From the NCBI GenBank assembly GCA_903832775.1, contig CAILCX010000129.1, positions 1 through 56,409 on the forward strand: 56,409 nucleotides of DNA. Direction: 5' to 3'. Position numbers and translations under genes: made by a program. Positions within the stretch are counted from its first letter, which is position 1. Each line of letters opens with the position of its first letter. The notes below the pieces were generated by a model. It made no database searches. It was given only the letters and a program-made list of their open reading frames with translations, and was not told where the DNA came from. The stretch comes from an uncultured Methylobacter sp. Its GTDB lineage: Bacteria; Pseudomonadota; Gammaproteobacteria; Methylococcales; Methylomonadaceae. Below are positions 8,060-17,738 of the stretch, piece by piece.

Positions 8060-10247
8060 AAGGCTGTCCTGTATTATCCAAAAGTTTCAATAAAGAGGTA
8101 TAGTCAAATTTTTCGGTCATAACCCGCAGTTTCTGGCCTATCCAAGGGTCTTGATCTTCCGTTCGCACAATCCAGTCAGTAATATTTTCGATGTAACCGC
8201 TACGAATTGCTTGTTGGAGACCCAAGCGTAGTGAAATCGGCAAAGTTTCAACCATTTTACTGTTCAAGCGTCTTTCATCTTGAAAATCAGACTTACTTTC
8301 CCCTGCGTAAATATATTTTGTGTCAATCAGGTGGCCAATTTCTTCAAAAAAAGTTTGTTCGCGTACTGGCTTACATAAGAATTGGTTAACGCCAACTTTA
8401 AACGCCAAGTCCCTGTTTTTGCTTGATGGTGATGCTGTAATCATAATGATTGGAACCTGATTGTCACTCGGCAAGCCACGAATACGCTGGGCAAACTCCA
8501 TTCCATCCATTCCCTTCATTTTTAGATCCAAAATAATGATTGAAGGTTTCTGTTCCAGAAAAGCAGTTAAAGCGTCCTCTCCATTGGTAATCAGACAAAC
8601 TTTAAAACCTACTGAGCTAAGAATTCGTCCCAGCATATTCAAATTATCAGTGTCATCATCCACAACCAATACAAATGGTGTTTCATAATCTGGATCCAGG
8701 TGAATTACAACCTGGGTGGATTTCCGTCTGTTTTCAAAGTCAGTCGGTTCTGCAGTAAATTCAAATCTAAATAGACTCCCTTTGTCGACTTCGCTTTGAA
8801 CGGTAATCGAGCCATTCATCAGGTGAGCAAACTCATTACTTACGGCCAGACCTAATCCTGCGCCTATATTCTTAGTGCCTGCTCTTGCTTGCTCAAAAGC
8901 ATTAAAGATGCACTCTATTTTTTCAGTTTCAATGCCGCACCCCGTATCCTCAACTTCAACATAAACTGTTGTTTTATAGTCGTAATAATCAGTTATCCCT
9001 GCGCGTATTTCAATTCTTCCATGGTCTGTAAATTTCAGCGCATTACCCAAAAGATTAATCAGTACTTGCCGGACTTTATTTGCGTCAACCATTAACCAAT
9101 CTGGAAGATCTTTCGAGTATTGGACATTTAATTTCAGACCTTTTTTTCTGGCAGATAAAAGAAACATTCTTTCGAGATCATTCAGTAAGTCATAAAGACT
9201 CGTTTTCGAAAGAGTTAAAGTCATTTTGCCTGCTTCAATTTTGGCCATATCCAAAACCGAATCAATTAACATTAAAAGATGTTCGCCGCTCCGGTCTATG
9301 ATCTCCAGATATTCACACTGCTGAGTTGTTAAGTTGCCTTCTCTTCTAAGAAGTTGAGCGTACCCTAGAACAGCATTCATAGGCGTACGGATTTCATGAC
9401 TCATGCTGGCCAGGAATTTACTTTTGGCCTGGCTCTCAGCTTCCGCTCGCACTAACTTTAGCCGTGCTTCATCAGCCAGTTTCAAGTGCGTTATGTCGCG
9501 TGATATTTGGACGCATTCAGTAATATCAGAATTACGGACAATCGGTGCAAGTCTATGGCTATAGCAGGTTGCCTGGGGGTTCCAGGGAAGATGCATATTG
9601 GATTCGAATTCTGCAATTTCACCTTTTTCAAATACTGATTTAAGGGCTTTTCGCTGTAACTCGCTACCAAGCTCATCAAAAAATTGATAAGCAGATTTTC
9701 CAATAAAATCTGAATTATTATGCGATTGATTTATAAAAACGATATTTCCCTGGCGGTCGACATTTATAATGCAGTCAGGTGTATTCTCGACCAGTAATCG
9801 AAGCTTATTGCCTTCTTCCAGCAAGGCGCTGGTTTGTTGGCCAACTAAATCCTGAAGGCCTATTCGGTAGCGTGCCAACTCGAGAAATACGCTGACTTTA
9901 CTAAGAAAAATGACAGGATCAAACGGTTTGACAATGTAATCAACCGCTCCGCTTTCATAGCCTTGATAGGAGTGGTATTCATCTGCGTAGGCTGCCGTTA
10001 AAAAAATGATCGGAATACGAGAGGTGTTTGGATCGCCTAGAAGTAAATCAGCCAATTCATAGCCATTCATGTCAGGCATATTTACATCGAGTATCGCCAG
10101 AGCGAAGTCATAGTTCAGGGTATGTGCGAGCGCCTCATCACCACTGCCTGCTTTAATGACATTAACTTCTAGTTTACTAAGTACTTTTTCAAGGGCAAAC
10201 AGGTTTCTTGGCACGTCGTCGACAATGAGAATATAAACTTCGGGCAT
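8046..10247 (-). CDS. Hybrid sensor kinase, REC-PAS-HisKA-HATPase-REC
   Basis: A 733-residue soluble kinase with no membrane segment. Receiver 1 covers about 4-120 (Asp54, KPF), a PAS domain about 145-255, HisKA with SHEIRTPMN (His284), HATPase with NLLGNALKFTDHG and GAGLGLAVS, and a second receiver (about 525-640, LDLKMKGMDG). A C-terminal tail of about 90 residues after the second receiver has no recognised motif. An N-terminal receiver ahead of PAS suggests it is itself controlled by another kinase, possibly the large one encoded downstream. The ATG at 10247 is preceded by AGGAGA. It lies 133 bases after cheR and overlaps the HD-GYP regulator gene. Confidence 0.92.
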   Translation of the reverse strand: MPEVYILIVDDVPRNLFALEKVLSKLEVNVIKAGSGDEALAHTLNYDFALAILDVNMPDMNGYELADLLLGDPNTSRIPIIFLTAAYADEYHSYQGYESGAVDYIVKPFDPVIFLSKVSVFLELARYRIGLQDLVGQQTSALLEEGNKLRLLVENTPDCIINVDRQGNIVFINQSHNNSDFIGKSAYQFFDELGSELQRKALKSVFEKGEIAEFESNMHLPWNPQATCYSHRLAPIVRNSDITECVQISRDITHLKLADEARLKLVRAEAESQAKSKFLASMSHEIRTPMNAVLGYAQLLRREGNLTTQQCEYLEIIDRSGEHLLMLIDSVLDMAKIEAGKMTLTLSKTSLYDLLNDLERMFLLSARKKGLKLNVQYSKDLPDWLMVDANKVRQVLINLLGNALKFTDHGRIEIRAGITDYYDYKTTVYVEVEDTGCGIETEKIECIFNAFEQARAGTKNIGAGLGLAVSNEFAHLMNGSITVQSEVDKGSLFRFEFTAEPTDFENRRKSTQVVIHLDPDYETPFVLVVDDDTDNLNMLGRILSSVGFKVCLITNGEDALTAFLEQKPSIIILDLKMKGMDGMEFAQRIRGLPSDNQVPIIMITASPSSKNRDLAFKVGVNQFLCKPVREQTFFEEIGHLIDTKYIYAGESKSDFQDERRLNSKMVETLPISLRLGLQQAIRSGYIENITDWIVRTEDQDPWIGQKLRVMTEKFDYTSLLKLLDNTGQPYEKH

Positions 10248-10380
10248 CTTAGTCTCCTAAATCAAACTTAAAGCGACTGATATTTTGAAAAAATAGAAAG
10301 TTTTAACGACGTGTTCATGATTGTTATAAAATGCTCAATGGCTTATTCGGTAGAATAAAGCGATGAAAATATCAAAAAGC

Positions 10381-11214
10381 TTAAATCTTCTTTTTATAAA
10401 TTCTGGCTTTTTCATCGATAGTTATAAACTTGTCGGCAACTGATGAAAACATCAGGCTTTCCTTATCTCCCAAGCATAAAAAACCGCCGTATTCCAGACT
10501 ATCCCAAAACAGTTCCAGCACCTGGTTTTGGAGATCCTGATTAAAATAAATCAGGACGTTTCTGCAAACAATCATTTGCATTTCCCCGAAACTTTTATCA
10601 ATAACCAAGTTATGCTGACTAAATGTTATTTTCTTCTTGAGTGAAGAGTCCAATAGCGCAGCACCATATTTGGCGTGGTAATATTTTGATAGAGAAGAAG
10701 TTCCATCGGCATTTAAATAATTAATGCTGCCTTGTTTGACCGTATCTAAAGGATAAACCCCGGCTTTGGCGGTATCCAAGGCCGGTTGGCTAATATCGGT
10801 TGCGTAGAGCATTGCCCTGCCAAGCAGTTTTTCGTCATTCAATAATATTGCCATTGAATAAGCCTCTTCACCGGTAGCGCAGCCTGCATGCCAAATTTTG
10901 AAATGTGCCCAGGTTCTTAATAGCGGCACTACTTTTTCCTGTACGGCTTTATAAAAAAAAGGATCTCTAAATAAAGCGGTCACGGAAATTGAAAAATAAG
11001 CGGCTAATTTATGAAAAAACAAACTGTCTCTTAATAGCCGTCCCGTTACTTCAGAATAAGTCTTGTACTCTGCATCATTCAGGAACTGTAATAAGCGTCT
11101 TTCAAGGCTGACTCGGGAATAATTGCGAAAGTCATAGCCATAGCGTCTATAAATAGCTTCCAATAGCAAGTCTATTTCTATTTCCGCAATTTCAACGCTG
11201 TCGTTTGTTTCCAT
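10381..11214 (-). CDS. CheR-type protein-glutamate O-methyltransferase
   Basis: A 277-residue S-adenosylmethionine-dependent methyltransferase of the CheR family, which methylates glutamates on chemoreceptors. An N-terminal helical domain (RRYGYDFRNYSRVSLERRL) is followed by the catalytic domain with HAGCATGEEAYSMAI (AdoMet loop), ATDIS, and the family motif VCRNVLIYFN. I chose the ATG at 11214; a TTG at 11277 would add 21 unlikely residues, and neither has a clear ribosome site. No chemoreceptor, CheA, CheW or CheB gene is nearby, so it is an orphan CheR. It is the first gene of the kinase/HD-GYP locus, and its substrate may be a partner encoded there, or a remote receptor. Confidence 0.9.
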   Translation of the reverse strand: METNDSVEIAEIEIDLLLEAIYRRYGYDFRNYSRVSLERRLLQFLNDAEYKTYSEVTGRLLRDSLFFHKLAAYFSISVTALFRDPFFYKAVQEKVVPLLRTWAHFKIWHAGCATGEEAYSMAILLNDEKLLGRAMLYATDISQPALDTAKAGVYPLDTVKQGSINYLNADGTSSLSKYYHAKYGAALLDSSLKKKITFSQHNLVIDKSFGEMQMIVCRNVLIYFNQDLQNQVLELFWDSLEYGGFLCLGDKESLMFSSVADKFITIDEKARIYKKKI

Positions 11215-11586
11215 AGATTGATATTTAAAACAATAATTACCAGGACAGGTAAGGAGAAAAGGGGCTACTAAAGCCAAAGGAGATATTCACTTAAAGGCTT
11301 TTGTGACACAAAGCTTAACATTCGGTGGTATAGGTATTTATACGTAAGTATAGCAGAAAATCAATATAGCCATATTATTTGTGCTACTTTAATATTGCAT
11401 AAAAGCTAGGTGGATAGTTGATGTATGTTGCTGAGCTTAAGCCCCTTACAGGCTGATTTTCGTATAAATACGTATTACCCCCTATACATAAAAAACCAGT
11501 AGGGTGTATAAGTGCGGCGCTATATGCCAAACGTTATAAACAAGAAAAAGGCTGGGGAATAATTACAAAGTTTTGACTAATTGCAA

Positions 11587-11614
11587 AGTCATCCCCGCAT
11601 TCAATACAGGGATG
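11587..11614. repeat. GTCATCCC...GGGATGAC inverted repeat
   Basis: Arms of 8 bases (GTCATCCC and GGGATGAC) flank a 12-base spacer. Sequences of this kind occur as dispersed intergenic repeats in many proteobacterial genomes. Only one copy was seen in this window, so its repeat status is inferred from general experience. Confidence 0.45.
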
Positions 11615-11650
11615 ACGAGTTATGTAGATGTTTGTTGAAGTGTGGCTAAG

Positions 11651-11684
11651 ATATTGTTAATGAATGAATTTTAATTAACAATAT
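11651..11684 (-). terminator. AT-rich hairpin after clpB
   Basis: Exact 11-base arms ATATTGTTAAT (11651-11661) and ATTAACAATAT (11674-11684) with a 12-base loop lie 6 bases past the clpB stop. The position suits a terminator, but the stem is almost all A/T and no T-run follows, so it may be a weak terminator or a protein-binding site. Confidence 0.4.
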
Positions 11685-11690
11685 TGCGTT

Positions 11691-14267
11691 TTATCCCTTG
11701 GAAAAGTGCATCGATTCATGCTCAACAGCGACTTTTATAATATCCCCAGCTACAAAGTTACCGGCTAATATTTCCTGAGCCAGCGGATTTTCCAGCTGTT
11801 GCTGAATCGCGCGTTTCATTGGTCTTGCACCGTAAACCGGATCAAAACCGGCTTCGCCCAATAAGTCAAAAGCTTCTTCTGAAATTTCAAAACCGATTTC
11901 ACGGTCCTGCAAACGTTTACGCAAGTACTCGATTTGAATGGCAGAAATAGCACGAATTTGTCCTCGTCCCAAGGAATGAAATACCACCGCCTCATCAATC
12001 CGATTAATAAATTCCGGACGGAACTTGGTGGCGACTATGTCCATCACCGCAGCTTTCATAACCGTGTAAAGCGCTTCGCCCGACAGTGATTGAATAATAT
12101 CCGAGCCTAAATTAGAGGTCATTACAATAATGGTATTTCTGAAATCGACTGTTCGGCCTTGCCCATCGGTCAAACGACCGTCATCCAGCACCTGTAATAA
12201 AACGTTAAACACATCGGGATGGGCTTTTTCAATTTCATCCATCAGAATAACCGAATACGGTTTACGTCTAACCAATTCTGTTAAATAGCCACCCTCTTCA
12301 TAGCCGACATAGCCTGGAGGTGCCCCAATCAATCGCGCTACCGAATGTTTTTCCATAAATTCGGACATATCAATGCGTACCATGGCATCCGGCGTATCGA
12401 ACATGAACTCGGCAAGGGCTTTACATAATTCGGTCTTGCCCACACCGGTCGGTCCCAAAAATAAAAACGAGCCATTTGGCCGATTCGGATCGGACAAACC
12501 GGCTCTGGAACGGCGAATCGCGTTGCTTACTGCTTTTAATGCTTCTTCCTGACCAATAACCCGTTTGCCAAGATTTTCCTCCATGCGCAATAACTTGTCG
12601 CGTTCACCTTCCATCATTTTAGAGACGGGAATCCCTGTCCATTTTGATACTACCTCGGCAATTTCCTCTTCAGTGACTTTGTTACGCAACAAAGTCATTT
12701 TCTTTCCTTCGGTAGGCGAGTCTGAATGCAATTGTTTTTCCAGCGCGGGAATGATCCCGTACTGTAACTCAGACATACGAGCCAGATCGTTGGTACGACT
12801 GGCCGCTTCCAGTTCAGTTCTGGCTTGCTCCAGCTTTTCTTTAATCGAGGCTGAGCCCTGTAAGGAAGCTTTTTCCGCTTTCCAAATTTCTTCCAGATCG
12901 GAATATTCTTTTTCCAGAGTTGCGATTTCTTCTTCCAGAATTTCCAGACGTTTTTTAGACGCGGCATCTTTTTCTTTTTTTAGTGCCACCTGCTCAATTT
13001 TCAACTGAATCAAGCGTCGATAAAGTTTGTCCATTTCTTCAGGTTTGGAATCAATTTCCATGCGAATACGGCTCGCTGCTTCGTCGATCAGATCGATTGC
13101 TTTATCCGGCAACTGGCGGTCGGCAATATAACGATAGGAAAGGTTTGCTGCTGCAATAATGGCAGGATCGGTAATATCAACGCCATGATGCACTTCGTAT
13201 TTTTCTTTCAGACCGCGCAGAATGGCAACGGTATCTTCAACCGACGGTTCGTCGACCAATACTTTTTGAAAGCGCCGTTCCAGAGCAGCATCTTTTTCAA
13301 CGTATTTACGGTATTCGTCGAGTGTCGTAGCGCCAACGCAATGCAATTCGCCACGTGCCAAAGCGGGTTTCAGCATATTGCCGGCATCCATCGCACCTTC
13401 TGCTTTACCCGCACCGACCATGGTGTGCAGTTCATCGATAAACAAAATGACCTGACCTTCCTGTTTGGCCAGATCATTTAAAACCGCTTTTAGACGCTCT
13501 TCAAATTCGCCACGAAATTTCGCTCCGGCAATCAGCGCGGCCATATCCAGCGCCAAAACCTGTTTGCCTTTTATGCCTTCCGGCACTTCGCCATTGACAA
13601 TACGTTGCGCCAAGCCTTCAACAATCGCCGTTTTACCAACCCCCGGCGCGCCAATCAAGACCGGGTTATTTTTGGTGCGGCGTTGCAAAACCTGAATGGT
13701 GCGTCGTATTTCATCATCTCGTCCAATCACCGGGTCGAGTTTGCCTTGTTCAGCACGCTCGGTCAGATTGATGGTGTATTTATTTAAGGCTTGTCGTTGT
13801 TCTTCGGCATTGGGATCGTCGACGGGCTGGCCACCGCGCATGGCATCGATGGCATTTTCTATGGCCTGTTTGGTGACACTGGCTTTTTTTAACAAATCCT
13901 GAACCAGGCTTTTTTCTTCAAATGCCGCCAATAAAAACAGTTCACTCGAAATGAACTTATCATTACGTTTTTGAGCCAGCTTATCGGTTAAATTCATTAA
14001 ACGGGATAGTTCATTGGAGAGTTGAACATCTCCGCCAGAACCAGTCACCGTTGCAATGCGATCCAGTTCTCTGACCAGTTCGGTGCGCAGTAACTGGATA
14101 TTGATACCCATTTTGGTCAGCAAGGGTTTGACGCTGCCACCTTGCTGGTCCAACAAGGCAAGCAGAACATGAGTCGGTTCAATGAATTGATGATCCTTAC
14201 CCAAGGCCAGGCTTTGTGCATCAGCAATTGCTGATTGAAACATACTGGTTAATTTGTCCATACGCAT
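11691..14267 (-). CDS. clpB: ATP-dependent chaperone ClpB
   Basis: ClpB (858 residues) is the hexameric AAA+ disaggregase that, with DnaK, rescues aggregated proteins after heat stress. An N-terminal Clp repeat domain (about 1-145) is followed by the first AAA module with Walker [14 protein letters not shown] and Walker [10 protein letters not shown], the long coiled-coil middle domain (about 400-530, charged heptads), the second AAA module with [16 protein letters not shown] and [16 protein letters not shown], and the C-terminal small domain ([13 protein letters not shown]). The presence of the middle domain separates it from ClpA and ClpC. Length is normal. The start ATG at 14267 has GAGGT upstream. 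A heat-shock promoter is visible at 14307-14335. Confidence 0.98.
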   Translation of the reverse strand: MRMDKLTSMFQSAIADAQSLALGKDHQFIEPTHVLLALLDQQGGSVKPLLTKMGINIQLLRTELVRELDRIATVTGSGGDVQLSNELSRLMNLTDKLAQKRNDKFISSELFLLAAFEEKSLVQDLLKKASVTKQAIENAIDAMRGGQPVDDPNAEEQRQALNKYTINLTERAEQGKLDPVIGRDDEIRRTIQVLQRRTKNNPVLIGAPGVGKTAIVEGLAQRIVNGEVPEGIKGKQVLALDMAALIAGAKFRGEFEERLKAVLNDLAKQEGQVILFIDELHTMVGAGKAEGAMDAGNMLKPALARGELHCVGATTLDEYRKYVEKDAALERRFQKVLVDEPSVEDTVAILRGLKEKYEVHHGVDITDPAIIAAANLSYRYIADRQLPDKAIDLIDEAASRIRMEIDSKPEEMDKLYRRLIQLKIEQVALKKEKDAASKKRLEILEEEIATLEKEYSDLEEIWKAEKASLQGSASIKEKLEQARTELEAASRTNDLARMSELQYGIIPALEKQLHSDSPTEGKKMTLLRNKVTEEEIAEVVSKWTGIPVSKMMEGERDKLLRMEENLGKRVIGQEEALKAVSNAIRRSRAGLSDPNRPNGSFLFLGPTGVGKTELCKALAEFMFDTPDAMVRIDMSEFMEKHSVARLIGAPPGYVGYEEGGYLTELVRRKPYSVILMDEIEKAHPDVFNVLLQVLDDGRLTDGQGRTVDFRNTIIVMTSNLGSDIIQSLSGEALYTVMKAAVMDIVATKFRPEFINRIDEAVVFHSLGRGQIRAISAIQIEYLRKRLQDREIGFEISEEAFDLLGEAGFDPVYGARPMKRAIQQQLENPLAQEILAGNFVAGDIIKVAVEHESMHFSKG

Positions 14268-14306
14268 ACTATCTACCTCATCAGGAAGTTTTTTAAGTTA
14301 ATGCTA

Positions 14307-14335
14307 ACATGGGGGATAGACCGACCGTTGTCAAG
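14307..14335 (-). promoter_or_regulatory. Sigma-32 (RpoH) heat-shock promoter of clpB
   Basis: Read on the minus strand, CTTGACA (14335-14329), a 14-base spacer and CCCCATGT (14314-14307) match the sigma-32 consensus CTTGAAA-N13-15-CCCCATNT almost exactly. It lies 40 bases upstream of the clpB start, the expected place for a heat-shock gene. Confidence 0.85.
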
Positions 14336-14501
14336 GGTGGAGTCAAATCAATAAATCCAGTTCTTAGTGCTGGTTGATGCGGTTTGTTTCGAGATTTTTT
14401 CTGTTAAATCCCGAAAATTATGATTTTTATAGGTATAGAGATCATTTGCAATTAGCTGTGAGGATGTTGGTATGAATAGTTTTGATGTCACTTATGGGCT
14501 A

Positions 14502-15818
14502 TTAGTTACAAATCCGTTTACGCGGAAAATAGCAACTGAAACAGCTGCCTTTGCCCAATTCACTGACAATTTTTAAATCTGCATCATGGCGCATTAAGAC
14601 ATGCTTTACGATAGCCAGTCCGAGACCGGTGCCACCCACTTTTTTGGCGCGTTTGACTTCAGAGCGGTAAAATCTCTCAGTAACGCGAGATATGTCGGTC
14701 ATAGCGATACCTTCGCCATGATCCTCGACATCCAGAATTACGAAGTCATCGGAGGCGTGCCACCGGACTTTGACGACTGAATCGTCCGGTGAATATTTAA
14801 GCGCATTGCCGAGTAGATTGGTAAATGCACTGCGTAATTCCTGTTCCTCACCAATTACACAGGTATTTGCTTCAAGCGTTAATTCAATCCGGCCAAAAAG
14901 CTTGCCTGTCAGAGGTGGTAAGGTGTTTATAGGAGCATTGCCGTTTAGCGCTTCTGCTTCCTTGCAAATTTGAGTTAACAGGATGGGTATGTCTATGCAC
15001 TCGGTTTTCTTTTGTTGGGTTTCCAACCGGGTCAGCAACAGTAAGTCATCAACCAGATGCTGCATGCGCTCGGTTTGTCCCAGCATTTGGTAAAACGAAG
15101 TCGTTAATAACGGCGATTCGCCATCATCCATGTCCTGTAATGTTTCCAGATAGCCTTTAAGGACTGTCAGTGGTGTTCGGAGTTCATGTGAGACATTGGC
15201 AACAAAATCTTTGCGCATTCGCTCCATTTTTTTAAGCTGAGTAACATCCTGCGCTAATAACAGACGTAATCCGGCACCATAGGCGATAATACGAACTGCC
15301 AAAGTGATGCGGTGATCAACAGGTGAGGGCAAGATGACGGCTTCGGTATAATTGCCCGATCTAAGGTAACGGATAAATTCAGGGAAGCGAATTAGATTGG
15401 GAATGCGCTGGCCTTTATCCGAGGCTTGTAGGCCAAAGACTTCTCTGGCGGCTTTATTCGCCCATTCAATTTCGTCATTGGCACTTAGGACGACAGCGGC
15501 ATCGGGCAAGGCTTCAGTTGACTGGCGAAATTGATCTACCATTTTCCCCAGTTTCTTTTTGCGCTTTTTCTCGTTTTTTTTGATCCGGTAAACATGGTAA
15601 TAGATTTCTTCCCAAATACCTGAGGTTTTGGGGTAGTTAGAGCGACCGCCAGTGCGTATCCATTTTTCGAAACGGTTAATCTGATATAGCTGGGTTAATA
15701 ACAGGACTAGGGTGAATGCTAAAGCTAGAGGCAAAAAAAGACCGGTCAAGCCGCCAATTATTCCAACTACTAACAGCAGTAGCAAACCGGTAATGAGTTC
15801 TTTTTGCCAAATTCCCAT
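14502..15818 (-). CDS. phoR: Phosphate regulon sensor histidine kinase PhoR
   Basis: A 438-residue membrane histidine kinase. Two adjacent hydrophobic segments (about 9-42) form the anchor with almost no periplasmic loop, as in E. coli PhoR. A basic stretch (KKNEKKRKKKLGKM) and a PAS domain (about 95-195) follow, then HisKA with FVANVSHELRTPL (His211) and HATPase with NLLGNALKYSPDD and GGTGLGLAIVKH. It senses phosphate status indirectly through the Pst transporter and PhoU, neither of which is encoded here, and phosphorylates PhoB. It lies 87 bases after phoB on the same strand. The domain layout and the phoB neighbour make the assignment firm. Confidence 0.94.
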   Translation of the reverse strand: MGIWQKELITGLLLLLVVGIIGGLTGLFLPLALAFTLVLLLTQLYQINRFEKWIRTGGRSNYPKTSGIWEEIYYHVYRIKKNEKKRKKKLGKMVDQFRQSTEALPDAAVVLSANDEIEWANKAAREVFGLQASDKGQRIPNLIRFPEFIRYLRSGNYTEAVILPSPVDHRITLAVRIIAYGAGLRLLLAQDVTQLKKMERMRKDFVANVSHELRTPLTVLKGYLETLQDMDDGESPLLTTSFYQMLGQTERMQHLVDDLLLLTRLETQQKKTECIDIPILLTQICKEAEALNGNAPINTLPPLTGKLFGRIELTLEANTCVIGEEQELRSAFTNLLGNALKYSPDDSVVKVRWHASDDFVILDVEDHGEGIAMTDISRVTERFYRSEVKRAKKVGGTGLGLAIVKHVLMRHDADLKIVSELGKGSCFSCYFPRKRICN

Positions 15819-15905
15819 AATTTTAGAATTTTATGGTCAACTGATCACTCGATGCGTCTCTATTAAAGACAGTCGCAACAACTTCAGTTGTGGTTATATT
15901 TTCTG

Positions 15906-16616
15906 TCATATCAGGACGGGCGCAGCATCTGACATTGAAAACCGGTAGCCAAATCCCCTAACTGTTTGAACCAAATCTTCTCTTCCATGTTCACCCAGGA
16001 TTTTTCTCAGTCTACGGATATGCACATCGACAGTTCGTTCTTCGATGTATACGCTTCTTCCCCAAACCTGATCAAGCAATTGAGTGCGATTAAATACTTT
16101 ATCTGGATGAGTCATAAAAAACTGCATTAAACGAAATTCGGTCGGACTAACTTCAAGTTGCTTGTCGCCCAGACTGAGTCTGTGTTGTTCGGTATCAAGA
16201 ACCAGGTCACCCAAGCTAATTTGCGCCAAGTCATTTATTTTGCCGCTGCGGCGGAGCACTGCACGAATTCTTGCCACTAATTCTTTGGGTGAAAAGGGTT
16301 TGGTGACATAATCATCGGCCCCAATTTCAAGTCCTCTCACTTTATCTTCTTCTTCGCCTCTGGCCGTTAGTAAAATAATAGGCAGTTCCCTATACATGGG
16401 ATCTTTTTTTAAACGTCTTGCCCATTCAACGCCACTGATGCCAGGGAGCATCCAATCCAGTAAGATAAGGTCAGGTAAAGACTCGTCCAGGGCTTTTTGC
16501 GCATCATCCGAGTCTGCGGCAGCAATTGATCTGAAACCGGATTGCTCGAGAACCATCATCAACATTTCTCTGATGGCGTCTTCATCTTCAACAACGAGAA
16601 TATTTAATTTAGGCAT
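15906..16616 (-). CDS. phoB: Phosphate regulon response regulator PhoB
   Basis: A 236-residue OmpR-type transcription factor. The receiver (about 4-120) has the acidic pair EDE at 10-12, Asp54 as phospho-acceptor, and [12 protein letters not shown]. The C-terminal winged helix (about 135-232) has [24 protein letters not shown] and the recognition helix [18 protein letters not shown], typical of PhoB. Phosphorylated PhoB activates phosphate-scavenging genes at Pho boxes. It is divergent from the Met/His-rich protein gene across 251 bases. A strong Pho box was not found ahead of it, only a single TTGTCAT half-site. Confidence 0.95.
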   Translation of the reverse strand: MPKLNILVVEDEDAIREMLMMVLEQSGFRSIAAADSDDAQKALDESLPDLILLDWMLPGISGVEWARRLKKDPMYRELPIILLTARGEEEDKVRGLEIGADDYVTKPFSPKELVARIRAVLRRSGKINDLAQISLGDLVLDTEQHRLSLGDKQLEVSPTEFRLMQFFMTHPDKVFNRTQLLDQVWGRSVYIEERTVDVHIRRLRKILGEHGREDLVQTVRGFGYRFSMSDAAPVLI

Positions 16617-16867
16617 AATTAGAGTGGGCGCATTAAAGTAAGTATTGTAACAAAAGACATATTACTCTTTTATGACAAATGAATTTATTCTTATTGTAAA
16701 TGACTGTGACTTGAGTGCTATCCATTAGATAATTACCAAATAGCGTGCTTTCGTTTTATTGAATTTGATTGTGCATGCCGCTTATTTATTAAATTTTTAT
16801 TATTATAAGGCATTCAATTCACTTACAATTGAACTTCAATCAACCCATTTTACAAAGGTGAAAATAA

Positions 16868-17224
16868 ATGAAAAATATATATAAATCAATGTTAAGTGTT
16901 GTGGCGTTGTTATCCGTAAGCCTGGCTGTCTCAGCCACCGAAGCTCAAAAGCTAGCTGAACCCATGAAAGAAATGGGGGGGCAGCATCACGGTATGGGCA
17001 TGGGGATGATGAGTGGCATGACCGAAGCGCAGAAAAGTGAGCACATGCGTAGTAGTCAGGAGCACATGCTGCAGATGCATGACCTGTCTAATCAGATTCT
17101 GGCAGAAAAAGATGCCGTCAAAAAAGAAGCTTTAAAAAAGCAGCAATTAGATTTGATGAAAGCGCATCATGGCCAAATGATGGAGAGACACAGTCAAAAA
17201 ATGTTGGATCAAAAAGGTAAATAG
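16868..17224 (+). CDS. Met/His-rich small exported protein, unknown function
   Basis: I do not recognise a named family. This 118-residue protein has a clear Sec signal peptide (basic start, hydrophobic core, likely cleavage after SAVSA near residue 23). The mature part of about 95 residues carries 14 methionines and 8 histidines, dense in GGQHHGMGMGMMSGM (about 37-51) and repeated as EHM, AHH and QMMERH in a helical, charged C-terminal half. Such composition is typical of periplasmic copper, nickel or silver binding, and the helical part is loosely reminiscent of CpxP/Spy-like proteins. Metal binding is inference from composition only. AAAGGTG lies upstream of the ATG. It is divergent from phoB and followed by mscL 103 bases later. 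Confidence 0.75.
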   Translation: MKNIYKSMLSVVALLSVSLAVSATEAQKLAEPMKEMGGQHHGMGMGMMSGMTEAQKSEHMRSSQEHMLQMHDLSNQILAEKDAVKKEALKKQQLDLMKAHHGQMMERHSQKMLDQKGK

Positions 17225-17327
17225 ATTTGACGAGATTTTTAACTCAGAACTATACTTCCAATGTCTCAGGTTTTTGCCTGGGGCATTGGCTAACGTTTCG
17301 TAATTATATAAAAATAAAGGAAATAAA

Positions 17328-17738
17328 ATGAGTATATTGCAAGAGTTTAAAGAATTCGCCATTAAGGGAAATGCTGTTGATATGGCTGTGGGTATTATTG
17401 TCGGTGCTGCTTTTGGCAAGACTATTTCGTCTCTGGTTGCGGATATATTCATGCCCCCGATTGGGGTCTTAATCGGCGGCATGGACTTTAAAAAGTTGGC
17501 ATTTACCATCAAAGAAGCAGCAGAAAATGCGCCTGCCGTAACGCTTAATTATGGTAGCTTTATTCAATCAATAGTTGACTTTACAATCATTGCCTTTGTC
17601 ATATTCATGGTAGTAAAACTAATCAATAGGCTCAAGAAGTCTGAAATTGAAGCGGTTGAAATAGCTCCAGAACCTTCCAAAGAAGAATTATTATTGACAG
17701 AAATTCGTGATTTATTGAAAGAAAAAATCAAAAGTTGA
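17328..17738 (+). CDS. mscL: Large-conductance mechanosensitive channel MscL
   Basis: MscL (136 residues) is the pentameric inner-membrane channel that opens under high membrane tension to release solutes on osmotic downshock. The N-terminal amphipathic helix [28 protein letters not shown]-like region (here [16 protein letters not shown] follows) forms the gate. A second membrane helix spans about 75-100, and a charged C-terminal helix bundle ends in [12 protein letters not shown]. Length is typical. AAAGGAAATAAA precedes the ATG. It seems to be a single gene. The 236 bases after it, up to hoxW, hold no recognised feature. Confidence 0.97.
   Translation: MSILQEFKEFAIKGNAVDMAVGIIVGAAFGKTISSLVADIFMPPIGVLIGGMDFKKLAFTIKEAAENAPAVTLNYGSFIQSIVDFTIIAFVIFMVVKLINRLKKSEIEAVEIAPEPSKEELLLTEIRDLLKEKIKS

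Larger units (their letters stand above)
11215..11690. other. Gene-free interval between clpB and cheR
   Basis: No convincing coding frame is present. It holds several short symmetric elements: an 11-base inverted repeat pair GTATTTATACG (11334-11344) and CGTATAAATAC (11461-11471), the palindrome AATACGTATT (11467-11476), a GTCATCCC/GGGATGAC inverted repeat (11587-11614) and an AT-rich hairpin just past clpB (11651-11684). The cheR promoter must lie here, and the paired motif could be an operator. No riboswitch or tRNA shape was recognised. Confidence 0.5.

Noticed and set aside
3081-11214. Reading the cheR locus as a complete chemotaxis operon
   Set aside because: CheA, CheW, CheB, CheY and any receptor signalling domain are missing; the kinases are of the HisKA hybrid type.
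11215-11690. Riboswitch or small RNA in the long cheR upstream region
   Set aside because: Short symmetric repeats are present but no known riboswitch core or a good terminator hairpin could be recognised.
12565-13008. Open frame of 147 codons on the plus strand inside clpB
   Set aside because: It lies wholly opposite the conserved clpB middle domain, has a composition dictated by the antisense of charged heptads, and has no ribosome site or recognisable motif.
16665-16700. Possible Pho box between phoB and the Met/His-rich gene
   Set aside because: Only one TTGTCAT half-site was found; the expected second half-site at an 11-base spacing matches in about four of seven positions, which is too weak to call.
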